A stretch of 64,000 nucleotides of DNA from Psychrosphaera aestuarii (GTDB lineage: Bacteria; Pseudomonadota; Gammaproteobacteria; Enterobacterales; Alteromonadaceae), in the NCBI RefSeq assembly GCF_017948405.1, contig NZ_CP072844.1, forward strand, positions 620,001 through 684,000. Reading direction: 5' to 3'. How positions within the stretch are numbered: position 1 is the stretch's first letter; each line of letters starts with the position of its first letter. A program made the position numbers and the translations under genes. This document shows positions 53,549 through 62,268 of this stretch, piece after piece. The notes under the pieces are model-generated. The model was not told the DNA's origin. It ran no database searches and saw only the letters and a list, made by a program, of their open reading frames with translations.

Positions 53549-55081
53549 ATGTCTGTGGAAAAAACGCATTTAGAGATCTGTAACCTTACTAAAGGGCAAT
53601 ACCCGGAAATTAAGACCTTAATGGATCGAGCTTACCCAGACCTTGGCGGAGCATGGCCTTCTCACACTATTTTTAGACTAATAGATCAGTTCCCAGAAGG
53701 GCAAATCGGCATTGTTGATGATGGTGTGTTAGTTGGGATTGCTTTGAGCGTACAAGTTGATTACGCACGTTTTTCAAACCCACATACCTATGAGGACATT
53801 GTTGATGGTCATGACCGTGTATACTCCGATGAGGAAGGTGATGCGTTATACGGCCTTGATGTTGTTATATCACCTACACACCGAGGCATGCGACTAGGCC
53901 GACGATTATACGATGCAAGGAAAGAGCTGTGCCGACAATACAATTTAAGGGCGATTTTAGCGGGCGGTCGAATTCCGCTTTATCATAACTACAGTGACGA
54001 CATGTCACCAACGGAATACATTGAAAAAGTAGACCACAAAGAATTGTATGACCCTATTTTGAGCTTTCAACTATCTAATGACTTCCAAGTAAAGCGACTA
54101 CTTAAAAAGTACTTGCCTGAAGATCAGGGCTCAGTCGGTTATGCCACTTTATTAGAGTGGAACAATATCATGTTTGAGCCCACCGACACTGTGCTTGAGT
54201 CGACCAAGTCGATTGTTCGTGTTGGAGCGGTGCAATGGCAAATGCGTTGTGTTGAGTCAGTTGAAGAATTGTTGAAACAGGTGGAATATTTTGTTGATAC
54301 GGTATCAGACTACCAAAGTGATTTTATTTTATTCCCAGAATTTTTTAATGCGCCACTTATGGGCTTAACTGAACAAAGTAATCAAACAGAAGCTATTCGT
54401 TATTTAGCAGAATATACAGAAACATTTAAAAACGCGATGTCGCGTATGGCAATTGAGTACAACGCCAATATTATTACCGGCTCAATGCCTCTGGCTGAAG
54501 GTGACAAGATTTATAACGTTAGTTATTTATGTCATCGAAGCGGAAAAATAGATGAGCAACGAAAAATTCATATAACGCCTCATGAGCAAAACGATTGGGT
54601 TATTCAAGGCGGTGATAAAATTGCCGTATTTGATACCGATGCAGGACGTGTAGGAATACAAATTTGTTATGACGTTGAGTTCCCTGAACTGTCACGAATC
54701 TTAGCCAAACAAGGCTTAGATATTTTATTTGTGCCATTTTGGACAGATACGAAAAACAGTTACTTACGAGTACGTCATTGCGCGCAAGCTCGAGCTATTG
54801 AAAATGAATGTTATGTTGTAATCGCAGGCTCAGTGGGCAATTTACCAGAGGTTGAAAGCCTTGATGTACAATATTCACAATCTGCGGTACTAACACCGTC
54901 GGACTTTTCGTTTCCACATGATGCAACATTAAATGAAGCAACGCCTAATACCGAAATGCTGCTGTTTAGCGACTTAGATATGGACAAATTAAAGGTATTG
55001 CACAGTGAAGGTACAGTACGAAACTTAAAAGATCGCCGTGAAGATTTATACAAAGTGCTGTTAGTGAACGAACCGCAATAA
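53549..55081 (+). CDS. GNAT acetyltransferase-nitrilase fusion protein
   Basis: A 510-residue two-domain protein. The N-terminal GNAT domain (about 1-205) has the acetyl-CoA loop VVISPTHRGMRLGRRLYDAR. The C-terminal carbon-nitrogen hydrolase domain (about 225-505) has the catalytic Glu in LFPEFFNAPL, Lys in RKIHITPHEQN and Cys in VGIQICYDVEFPE. The fusion is a known family without a settled substrate; an amide-metabolite repair or degradation role is likely. Stand-alone gene with its own promoter region upstream. Confidence 0.93.
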   Translation: MSVEKTHLEICNLTKGQYPEIKTLMDRAYPDLGGAWPSHTIFRLIDQFPEGQIGIVDDGVLVGIALSVQVDYARFSNPHTYEDIVDGHDRVYSDEEGDALYGLDVVISPTHRGMRLGRRLYDARKELCRQYNLRAILAGGRIPLYHNYSDDMSPTEYIEKVDHKELYDPILSFQLSNDFQVKRLLKKYLPEDQGSVGYATLLEWNNIMFEPTDTVLESTKSIVRVGAVQWQMRCVESVEELLKQVEYFVDTVSDYQSDFILFPEFFNAPLMGLTEQSNQTEAIRYLAEYTETFKNAMSRMAIEYNANIITGSMPLAEGDKIYNVSYLCHRSGKIDEQRKIHITPHEQNDWVIQGGDKIAVFDTDAGRVGIQICYDVEFPELSRILAKQGLDILFVPFWTDTKNSYLRVRHCAQARAIENECYVVIAGSVGNLPEVESLDVQYSQSAVLTPSDFSFPHDATLNEATPNTEMLLFSDLDMDKLKVLHSEGTVRNLKDRREDLYKVLLVNEPQ

Positions 55082-55112
55082 TAGCTGAAACTAGAGTAGC
55101 TGGAATTAAATT

Positions 55113-55157
55113 AGCCTAAATTAACGCAGCCTAAATTAACCTAGCCTTCATTAACCA
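55113..55157. repeat. Tandem repeat, three copies of a 15-mer
   Basis: AGCCTAAATTAACGC, AGCCTAAATTAACCT and AGCCTTCATTAACCA in series between two convergent genes. The third copy has diverged. Confidence 0.75.
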
Positions 55158-55186
55158 TGAAGCTGTAAGCTAAGACTTAGGCTGCA

Positions 55187-55624
55187 TTAGGTTCTTTTAG
55201 TGACAAACTCGCTAATGTATTTTCCACCTTTTATTTGAGCGATTACACGCATAGTTCGTGAATCCCCGGGATTAGTTAATTGTGCTCGAATTGGGGTGGG
55301 AAGTTTCCAATAAAATGCGTTGTCCTCTTGTGCTAATGAGTATTCAACAGCATCACCGTTATCATTAACAATAAATAAAGTCGCTGCATCTAATGCAAAC
55401 GTAGAGTTTACGTAGGTTTCGCCATTTTTATCGTAAATGTTTAATTGTAAATCTCCCGCTTCTAAAACACAGATTTGCTCAAGAACATCGCATATACCTT
55501 GCTGCTGCATGATCACAACTTTGTCTTTGGCGGCCTGACTCTCCACCCACATATCAGACAAAATATAACCACCCAATATTAAAAAAGGCGCTACGTATAA
55601 TGCCATTTTGGTGTGTTTATTCAT
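55187..55624 (-). CDS. Hypothetical protein with one membrane anchor
   Basis: A 145-residue protein. One N-terminal hydrophobic helix (about 8-25, ALYVAPFLILGGYILSDM) anchors a probably periplasmic domain. Two cysteines (GICDVLEQICVLEAG) may form a disulfide. I recognise no family. The domain is beta-rich by eye. It lies after the symporter gene and a long octamer repeat array that occupies its upstream region. Confidence 0.65.
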   Translation of the reverse strand: MNKHTKMALYVAPFLILGGYILSDMWVESQAAKDKVVIMQQQGICDVLEQICVLEAGDLQLNIYDKNGETYVNSTFALDAATLFIVNDNGDAVEYSLAQEDNAFYWKLPTPIRAQLTNPGDSRTMRVIAQIKGGKYISEFVTKRT

Positions 55625-55656
55625 GTTAAACCTCGGTTGCTTTATTTAAGTCGTTC

Positions 55657-55764
55657 ACTAAATAACTAAATAACTAAATAACTAAATAACTAAATAACTA
55701 AATAACTAAATAACTAAATAACTAAATAACTAAATAACTAAATAACTAAATAACTAAATAACTA
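55657..55764. repeat. Tandem repeat, 13 copies of an 8-mer
   Basis: Thirteen perfect copies of ACTAAATA plus half a copy. The array fills the region 33-140 bp upstream of the gene at 55187-55624, where its promoter should lie, and lies after the symporter terminator. Confidence 0.97.
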
Positions 55765-55785
55765 ACTCAATTTACCAGAAAAAAT

Positions 55786-55817
55786 GGCTTCCCAAATGTA
55801 GAATCAAATGGGAAGCC
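55786..55817 (-). terminator. Terminator after the symporter gene
   Basis: GGCTTCCCA / TGGGAAGCC, 9 bp, with a 14-base loop, then A and six T on the minus strand. Confidence 0.85.
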
Positions 55818-55836
55818 AAAGGGTAAAAACACATGT

Positions 55837-57573
55837 TTAGTGTGCGTGCGCTTTTCCAGCTCCATGAGGGACACGGAAGTTATCTACCATGTCTTGGATT
55901 TCTTGTGGTGCAGGGCCAGTAAACTTAAGCATGATAAATGCAACAGTAAAGTTCACGATAGCGCCTACAGCACCAAAGGCATTAGGCGAAATGCCTAAGA
56001 ACCAGTTTTCTTCCATGCCACCTAAGAATGAAGTGCCCGGTATAAACATGAATCCTTTATGTTGGAATACATACAACATAGTCACGCCTAAACCTGCACA
56101 CATACCTGCTACTGCAGCTGTGCCACTCATTTTTTTAGAAAATATACCCATCATTAATGCTGGGAATAAACTTGATGCAGCTAAACCAAAGGCCAATGCA
56201 ACAGTACCAGCGGCAAAGCCAGGCGGATTTAAACCAAGGTAGCCTGCAACAATAATGGAAATGGTCATTACCACTCGTCCGGCCATGAGCTCGTCTTTTT
56301 CAGAAATATTAGGAGTTAACACCCCTTTCATTAAGTCATGGGAAACCGACGAGGATATTGCCAACAATAAACCAGCGGCGGTTGACAGTGCCGCGGCAAT
56401 ACCACCTGCGGCCACAAGAGCAATCACCCAGTTAGGTAGGTTTGCTATAGCAGGGTTCGCCAATACCATAATGTCACGATCAACCTTCGTCATTTCATTA
56501 GTTTCAGCATTTGCTGTGTATTGGATTTTACCGTCGCCGTTCTTATCTTCGAACTGTAATAGACCTGTTTTTTCCCAATCTTTAAACCACTGAGGACGCT
56601 CAGCATACTCTAGGTTTTGACCAGCAACAGGCTCTACCGTGTTCATAAGGTTAAGACGAGCCATTGCGCCAACAGCAGGTGCTACTGTGTATAACAGAGC
56701 GATAAATACTAATGCATAACCTGCAGACGAACGTGCCGCTTTAACAGAAGGAACCGTGAAGAAACGCATAATTACGTGAGGTAAACCTGCTGTACCAATC
56801 ATCAGCGATAAGGTGTACGCGAACATATTTAAAGTGCCACCCATATTATCAGTGGTGTATTCTTTAAAGCCTAAATCCGTTACAACCAGGTCTAGTTTGT
56901 CTAATAAATACATGCCACTGCCATCGGCCAAGGTACTACCTAAACCAAGCTGCGGAATTGGGTTACCAGTTAGCTGCAGTGAAATAAACACGGCAGGAAT
57001 GGTGTAAGCAAAAATAAGTACGCAGTATTGTGCGATTTGCGTGTAGGTAATACCTTTCATGCCACCAAGCACAGCATAAACCCAAACAACGCCCATACCT
57101 ATGTATAAACCTAAATCGTAGTCAACTTCTAAGAAACGAGAGAACGCAACGCCCACACCCTTCATTTGACCAATGATATAAGTAAGCGATGCCACAATTA
57201 AACAAACAACAGCAACAATACGTGCCGTTTTTGAATAATAACGGTCAGCAATAAACTCAGGTACAGTAAACTTACCGTGTTTTCTCATGTAGGGAGCAAG
57301 CAACATGGCTAGTAAGACGTAACCACCTGTCCAACCCATTAAGAATACAGAGCCGCCGTAGCCTAAAAAGGCAATTAGTCCGGCCATAGAAATAAATGAT
57401 GCGGCACTCATCCAGTCAGCACCAATTGCCATGCCGTTTTGGAATGGTGTTACGCCACCGCCAGCAACATAAAAGTCACTGGTTGAGCCTGCACGAGCCC
57501 ACCATGCAATGGCGAAATAAAGAGCAAAAGACCCAAAAACCGCAATATAGGTATAGAGTTTTAATTCATCCAT
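55837..57573 (-). CDS. Sodium:solute symporter, large subunit (VC_2705/ActP-like)
   Basis: A 578-residue inner-membrane protein of the sodium/solute symporter family with about 13 membrane segments. It starts MDELKLYTYIAVFGSFALYF, has GGVTPFQNGMAIGADWMSAA, FISMAGLIAFLGYGGSVFLM and GGIAAALSTAAGLLLAISSS. It matches the VC_2705-type large subunit, which pairs with a small DUF4212 subunit and is thought to import acetate-like acids. A hydrophilic loop with EDKNGDGKIQY resembles a calcium-binding loop. The start codon overlaps the stop of the small-subunit gene (TAATG), which is frameshifted here. Confidence 0.93.
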   Translation of the reverse strand: MDELKLYTYIAVFGSFALYFAIAWWARAGSTSDFYVAGGGVTPFQNGMAIGADWMSAASFISMAGLIAFLGYGGSVFLMGWTGGYVLLAMLLAPYMRKHGKFTVPEFIADRYYSKTARIVAVVCLIVASLTYIIGQMKGVGVAFSRFLEVDYDLGLYIGMGVVWVYAVLGGMKGITYTQIAQYCVLIFAYTIPAVFISLQLTGNPIPQLGLGSTLADGSGMYLLDKLDLVVTDLGFKEYTTDNMGGTLNMFAYTLSLMIGTAGLPHVIMRFFTVPSVKAARSSAGYALVFIALLYTVAPAVGAMARLNLMNTVEPVAGQNLEYAERPQWFKDWEKTGLLQFEDKNGDGKIQYTANAETNEMTKVDRDIMVLANPAIANLPNWVIALVAAGGIAAALSTAAGLLLAISSSVSHDLMKGVLTPNISEKDELMAGRVVMTISIIVAGYLGLNPPGFAAGTVALAFGLAASSLFPALMMGIFSKKMSGTAAVAGMCAGLGVTMLYVFQHKGFMFIPGTSFLGGMEENWFLGISPNAFGAVGAIVNFTVAFIMLKFTGPAPQEIQDMVDNFRVPHGAGKAHAH

Positions 57574-57825
57574 TATTCGTCCTCCACCTTGTATTTGGCA
57601 TCGAGTTTATTCATTTGCCTTGTATACCAAAAAATTAAACCAACAAATGTATAAATAGACCCTTGCTGAGCAAACCAGAATCCTAGTTTGTAACCGCCAA
57701 GTCTAAATTCGTTGAGTTGCTCAACCAGCAAAATGCCAAATCCATATGAGACAACAAACCATATGATGAGGCATATAAATATTTAAGCGCAGATTTTCCT
57801 GCCAATATGTTGTTTTATGTTCCAC
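57573..57825 (-). pseudogene. Symporter small subunit (DUF4212), frameshifted
   Basis: From a GTG at 57825 (GGAG site upstream) the reading VEHKTTYWQENLRL is the start of the DUF4212 family. It then leaves frame at AAA 57782-57784 and stops early. Removing one A restores IFICLIIWFVVSYGFGILLV, EQLNEFRLGGYKLGFWFAQQ and GSIYTFVGLIFWYTRQMNKL up to the stop at 57573, which overlaps the large-subunit start. The intact product would have about 83 residues with two membrane helices. Either the gene is broken or the sequence has a one-base error; the symporter gene depends on it for coupled translation. Confidence 0.85.
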
Positions 57826-58062
57826 GACACGCTCCAAATTAATCTTTGTTAAACAAAGTTAGAATTTGTACATCAACCGTCGTCCACCCAATTGCTGTTT
57901 GACATCTAATCGATATACAAATGACTGAGCTTAAGTTAGCAAGAAGGCGTTCTACAAAGGTATTAAACTTTAGTCTAAGACCCTCGGTTATTCGTTGCAT
58001 TTCGGCTTGAAAGCGCCTAAAACAGTAGGGTGAAGAAAATAAAATAAGTGAAAAAGGATGCC

Positions 58063-59907
58063 ATGAATACAGAATTGACCGAGCAAATCGCGTTTATCGC
58101 TGCCATTCCTGCATTCGAACCTTTGCCGAAATCCGCATTGGGTGACCTGGTTGCTTGTTTTTCTATTAGTTATCTTCGGCATCAAGAAACGTGTGAAACG
58201 ACCTTAGTGCAAGAACAGCCGGTCATGTTAATTATTAAAAAAGGCGTTATTGCACAGCACAATAATAACCACGTAATAGCCAAATATAGTGATGGCGACG
58301 TTATTGTTATAGATAGCATGGCTTTAGCGAGTGAGCTTGAAGTAGAAGAAGACGCTCTTGTTTATCTTGCCAATATTCAAAAATTGCAGCTGCAGTTAAA
58401 GGACTATCCAGAAATTTTAGCGCATTGGTTAAAAGCCCCCGAACAGCGCATACACGACTCACTTATTTCTCAGCAATTGAGCGAAGTTGAGCGCTCTCCA
58501 CTGAATAACATGACGGTACAAGACTTTGCGAAATGTCCAGTGGCGACAATCGAGCAAAATGAGTCCATTCAAAATGCAGCAATTAAGATGACAGAACTTG
58601 GGTACTCAAGTTTAGTGGTCGTCGACAGTACCACGCATCTTGGCATCGTTACCGACAAAGACATTAGAGCCCGCTGTGTCGCCTTAGCGTTAGATCCTCA
58701 ATTGCCCATCCGTAACATCATGACCGAAAAAATGGCAACGATAGAAGCAGATCAAATCGCCTTTGATGCGTTACTGATCATGATAGATAAGGGTATTCAT
58801 CATTTGCCGGTTACTAAAAATAATGATTTATACGGTATGTTAACACTTACCGACTTAATGCATAAAGAAGGGCAAAATGCCGCACATTTAACAAGTGCAA
58901 TACGTAAGGCAGGATCAACAAACGAACTTGCACAAATTGCACAGCTGTTGCCCCAGTTACAAATTAACTTAACAAAATTAGGCATTTCCGCGGCGCCTAT
59001 CGCCAAAAGCATAACGGCGCTTTCAAAAGCCATTACGGTTAGATTAATACAGCTGGGCGAAGTGGAATTGTCTCACCTAGATCAGCCATCGGTTCCGTTT
59101 GCTTGGTTATGCGCTGGTTCTCAGGCTCGTGGAGAGCAGCTAGCCTTTTCCGATCAAGACAATGCGTTGATATACGGTGACGGAGCAACGGATTCAGACA
59201 AACACTATTTTGCAACATTAGCCGACTGGGTCTGTGATGGTTTAAACGACTGCGGTTTTGTTTTTTGTCCCGGTGATATTATGGCGAGCAATGCAAAGTG
59301 GTGTCAGAGCGAATCAAAGTGGCAGGGTTATTTTAATCAATGGGTTTCTACACCTAGCCCACAAGCCTTATTAAACAGTAGTGTATTTTTTGATTTGGAA
59401 GCGATTTATGGCGAAAAACAATTACTGAAAAATATCAAAAATAAAGTTTTATCAGCAACTAAAAAAAACACGTTATTTATTGCGCACTTAAGTCGCAACG
59501 CCATCGCAAATAAACCACCGCTGGGTTTTTTTAGAGATTTTGTTTTGATCCCATCAGGCGAAAACAAATCAACCATGGACTTAAAACACAACGCGATTGC
59601 ACCCATTGTCGACTTAGCAAGAATTTACGCGTTAGCGCTAGGCTTACCGAATAATTCTACGTTAGAACGATTAAAGCTAGCATCCGGAACGAGCATACTG
59701 TCAAAACCTGCGGGTCGAAGCTTAATTGCCGCGTATGAGTTTTTAATTCAATTGCGCATCGAGTTGAATGCTCAACAAATACAAGACAATAAAAAACCAA
59801 GTAACTTTTTATCACCCAAAGATATTTCTAGACTTCAGCGCAGTTATTTAAAAGACGCGTTTAAAGTCATAAAAGATCTGCAAGATGCAAGACAGGTTGT
59901 CTATTAA
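58063..59907 (+). CDS. CBS-pair and DUF294 nucleotidyltransferase-like protein
   Basis: The ATG at 58063 has AAAAGGA at good spacing, giving 614 residues; a GTG 15 bases upstream is less likely. Order: a degenerate cyclic-nucleotide-binding-like N-terminus (about 1-140), two CBS motifs (FAKCPVATIEQNESIQNAAI; IRNIMTEKMATIEADQIAFD, about 150-270), then the DUF294 NTase-like domain with AGSQARGEQLAFSDQDNALI and a DUF294_C tail. GlnD-like relatives bind nucleotides and may regulate partners. It is divergent from the symporter and overlaps the next gene (TAATG). Found beside acetate symporters in many gammaproteobacteria. Confidence 0.92.
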   Translation: MNTELTEQIAFIAAIPAFEPLPKSALGDLVACFSISYLRHQETCETTLVQEQPVMLIIKKGVIAQHNNNHVIAKYSDGDVIVIDSMALASELEVEEDALVYLANIQKLQLQLKDYPEILAHWLKAPEQRIHDSLISQQLSEVERSPLNNMTVQDFAKCPVATIEQNESIQNAAIKMTELGYSSLVVVDSTTHLGIVTDKDIRARCVALALDPQLPIRNIMTEKMATIEADQIAFDALLIMIDKGIHHLPVTKNNDLYGMLTLTDLMHKEGQNAAHLTSAIRKAGSTNELAQIAQLLPQLQINLTKLGISAAPIAKSITALSKAITVRLIQLGEVELSHLDQPSVPFAWLCAGSQARGEQLAFSDQDNALIYGDGATDSDKHYFATLADWVCDGLNDCGFVFCPGDIMASNAKWCQSESKWQGYFNQWVSTPSPQALLNSSVFFDLEAIYGEKQLLKNIKNKVLSATKKNTLFIAHLSRNAIANKPPLGFFRDFVLIPSGENKSTMDLKHNAIAPIVDLARIYALALGLPNNSTLERLKLASGTSILSKPAGRSLIAAYEFLIQLRIELNAQQIQDNKKPSNFLSPKDISRLQRSYLKDAFKVIKDLQDARQVVY

Positions 59908-60668
59908 TGCGTTTATTATCCAAGTGGTTTTCACCCAAAAAGTATCAGTACGAAAGCCAACGAATAGCCACAAAGAATCAGTTTCAAATGGTTTTGGAGG
60001 ACTCTAAGCCACACCATGACATAATTGATTTTGAGCCTGACTTATATGCCGGAATTCGTGCCTTTTTATCAACACCCTTGCCCGACTTATCAACATCACT
60101 TGGTACAGTACCGATCGTGTCAGTGGACTTTGAGACGACAGGTCTGCATCCTCAAAGGGACAAACTACTTAGCGTCGGCTGTGTTGATGTTATGCGAAAA
60201 CAAATATTTTTAGCCAAGCACTATCATCAAATCATTGATGTTGAACAACAATTAGACAATGATAATGTTTGTGTACATCAAATTACCGAACAAGAAAGTC
60301 AAGCTGGTAAGTCGCTAGATGTCGTGGTTAATGAATTACTCTTAGCGATTGCAGGAAAAGTAATGTTGGTGCATTTTAACAAAATTGAACGAGCTTTTTT
60401 AACTCAAGCCTGTTGGGAACTCTATGGCATAAAGCCGCAGTTTCCAATGATAGATACGTTGTTATTGGCCAACGAGTCGTTGCGTAAAAAAGGCTTTATT
60501 ATTGAACCTCGTGATCTTACGCTGAGCAACTTGCGGCAGCGTTATTATTTGCCAAATCACAATGCGCACAATGCGTTAGGTGATGCGGTGGCAACAGCCG
60601 AGCTTTATTTAGCCATGATGTCAGAGCGAGATTTAGCGTCACTTACCCTCAAAGATGTGGTGGTATAA
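59907..60668 (+). CDS. DnaQ-like 3'-5' exonuclease
   Basis: A 253-residue DEDDh exonuclease. Motif Exo I is VSVDFETTGLHPQRDKLLSV; Exo II includes MLVHFNKIERAFL; Exo III is HNAHNALGDAVATAELYLAM. It resembles the epsilon subunit of DNA polymerase III but is found in the acetate-symporter locus next to the DUF294 protein, with which it is translationally coupled. The substrate may be DNA or RNA ends; its link to transport is not understood. Confidence 0.9.
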   Translation: MRLLSKWFSPKKYQYESQRIATKNQFQMVLEDSKPHHDIIDFEPDLYAGIRAFLSTPLPDLSTSLGTVPIVSVDFETTGLHPQRDKLLSVGCVDVMRKQIFLAKHYHQIIDVEQQLDNDNVCVHQITEQESQAGKSLDVVVNELLLAIAGKVMLVHFNKIERAFLTQACWELYGIKPQFPMIDTLLLANESLRKKGFIIEPRDLTLSNLRQRYYLPNHNAHNALGDAVATAELYLAMMSERDLASLTLKDVVV

Positions 60669-60705
60669 ACGTGAGTAGGGCAATAACAACCATCAAGGAA
60701 ACCGT

Positions 60706-62268
60706 ATGACTTTTGCTATTTTTGCCGTTTCAATTGTTTATGTCGGCATTATGTTCATGCTTGCGCGTTGGGGCGATAAAGGTGGCACATTATCTCAAAA
60801 AGTAACGCATCATCCGATTATCTACAGTTTAGCGTTAGGTATTTATTGTACCAGTTGGACGTATTTTGGCGCCGTAGGGACCGCGTCCACAGAGGGTTGG
60901 CAATTCCTGCCCATTTTACTTGGCCCCATTCTGTTATTTACCTTTGGTTATCCAATACTCGCTAAGCTGGTCACAGTAAGTAAAAAGCAAAATGTAACCT
61001 CAGTTGCCGACTTCATTTCATCGCGTTACGGTAAACGTCAGCAAACGGCGCTTATTGTCACTATCATTGCCACATTGGCGATTATTCCCTACATAGCACT
61101 GCAGCTTAAAGCCATTAACGCCAGCTTTAGTGCATTTTCGGTGATATCCAATATTGAATCAGAACAAGCCACTTCTGCATTAGTCGCGACCTTTGTTATT
61201 GCATTGTTTGCCATTTTATATGGTGCGCGAAAAGCCGATGTGACCGAGTATCGCTCGGGACTTATTTTTGCGATTGCCTTTGAGTCTATGTTTAAACTAC
61301 TAGGCTTAATTATTTCTGCTTCAATCGCGGTAACCTTACTTAGTGATTCTGCTGCAGAGGGCGTATCCGTTTCCACAAGTCAGTGGCAATGGTCAACCAT
61401 GACGTCAACGGATTTTATTGTCCAAACCTTTATGGCCGCAGCAGCAATACTTTGTTTACCAAGACAATTCCATGTCATGGTGGTGGATAACTCAGACAAA
61501 AGAAACTTAAATACGGCACGTTGGCTATTTCCGTTATATTTATTGTTAACCATTGCTGCGATAGTGCCTATTGCAACCGCAGGGCATCATTTTTTGGCAG
61601 ATAGCGGCGTTAGCAAAGACATATTTACCATGCAGATGCCAATGTTTGTAAACAACCAGTGGGCAACGTTGTTGGTATTTATTGGCGGCATATCTGCAGC
61701 AAGCGCAATGATCATCGTTGCTACGCTAACTCTGAGTACCATGATCACCAACGATGTATTTATGCCTTTGGTATTAAAGCGTGAACAGCAAAAAATACTA
61801 GCTGAAGGAAAATATCAGCATCGTATCGTCCAACTTCGTCAGGTGACCATTGGCGCAATTTTGTTTTTATCATTTGCTTATTACTTTGTTTGGGCAAAAC
61901 AAACGTCATTGCATAGCATTGGACTGATTGCTTTTTCATTAGTCATTCAGTTGCTTCCACCAATTATAGGTGGTTTATATTGGCGAAAAGGCCATGCCAA
62001 TGGTGTATATGCAGGTTTGCTTATGGGATTTTTAACTTGGCTTATGTTCTTGTTAATGCCACTTGCATCGTCAACAGACCCAGGCAGTCAAAGCTCGGTG
62101 ATTAGCCAAGGTGTCATCATCTCACTTATTGCAAATAGCGTAGGTTATTACATCTTTTCTTTGCTCGCGAACGACTCATTGACAAAATTCAAGCGACTGC
62201 ATTTGTTTATCCTAATACCCGTGCTGATTTGTCCGGCCAAAAATTACGTCATACTCAAGCCAGAGTAA
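60706..62268 (+). CDS. Symporter half of a CrbS/CbrA-type sensor kinase, ends early by frameshift
   Basis: 520 codons are open. The first 485 or so are a sodium/solute-symporter-like membrane domain (about 13 helices): HPIIYSLALGIYCTSWTYFG, GTASTEGWQFLPILLGPILL, DFISSRYGKRQQTALIVTII and FVGGLYWRKGHANG-like IIGGLYWRKGHANGVYAGLL. In the family this domain leads straight into a PAS-histidine kinase-receiver part. Here the frame turns to an unrelated tail (HLFILIPVLICPAKN) after about 62165, and the kinase continues in the next frame. Such sensors (CrbS, CbrA) control acetate or carbon use. Confidence 0.88.
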   Translation: MTFAIFAVSIVYVGIMFMLARWGDKGGTLSQKVTHHPIIYSLALGIYCTSWTYFGAVGTASTEGWQFLPILLGPILLFTFGYPILAKLVTVSKKQNVTSVADFISSRYGKRQQTALIVTIIATLAIIPYIALQLKAINASFSAFSVISNIESEQATSALVATFVIALFAILYGARKADVTEYRSGLIFAIAFESMFKLLGLIISASIAVTLLSDSAAEGVSVSTSQWQWSTMTSTDFIVQTFMAAAAILCLPRQFHVMVVDNSDKRNLNTARWLFPLYLLLTIAAIVPIATAGHHFLADSGVSKDIFTMQMPMFVNNQWATLLVFIGGISAASAMIIVATLTLSTMITNDVFMPLVLKREQQKILAEGKYQHRIVQLRQVTIGAILFLSFAYYFVWAKQTSLHSIGLIAFSLVIQLLPPIIGGLYWRKGHANGVYAGLLMGFLTWLMFLLMPLASSTDPGSQSSVISQGVIISLIANSVGYYIFSLLANDSLTKFKRLHLFILIPVLICPAKNYVILKPE

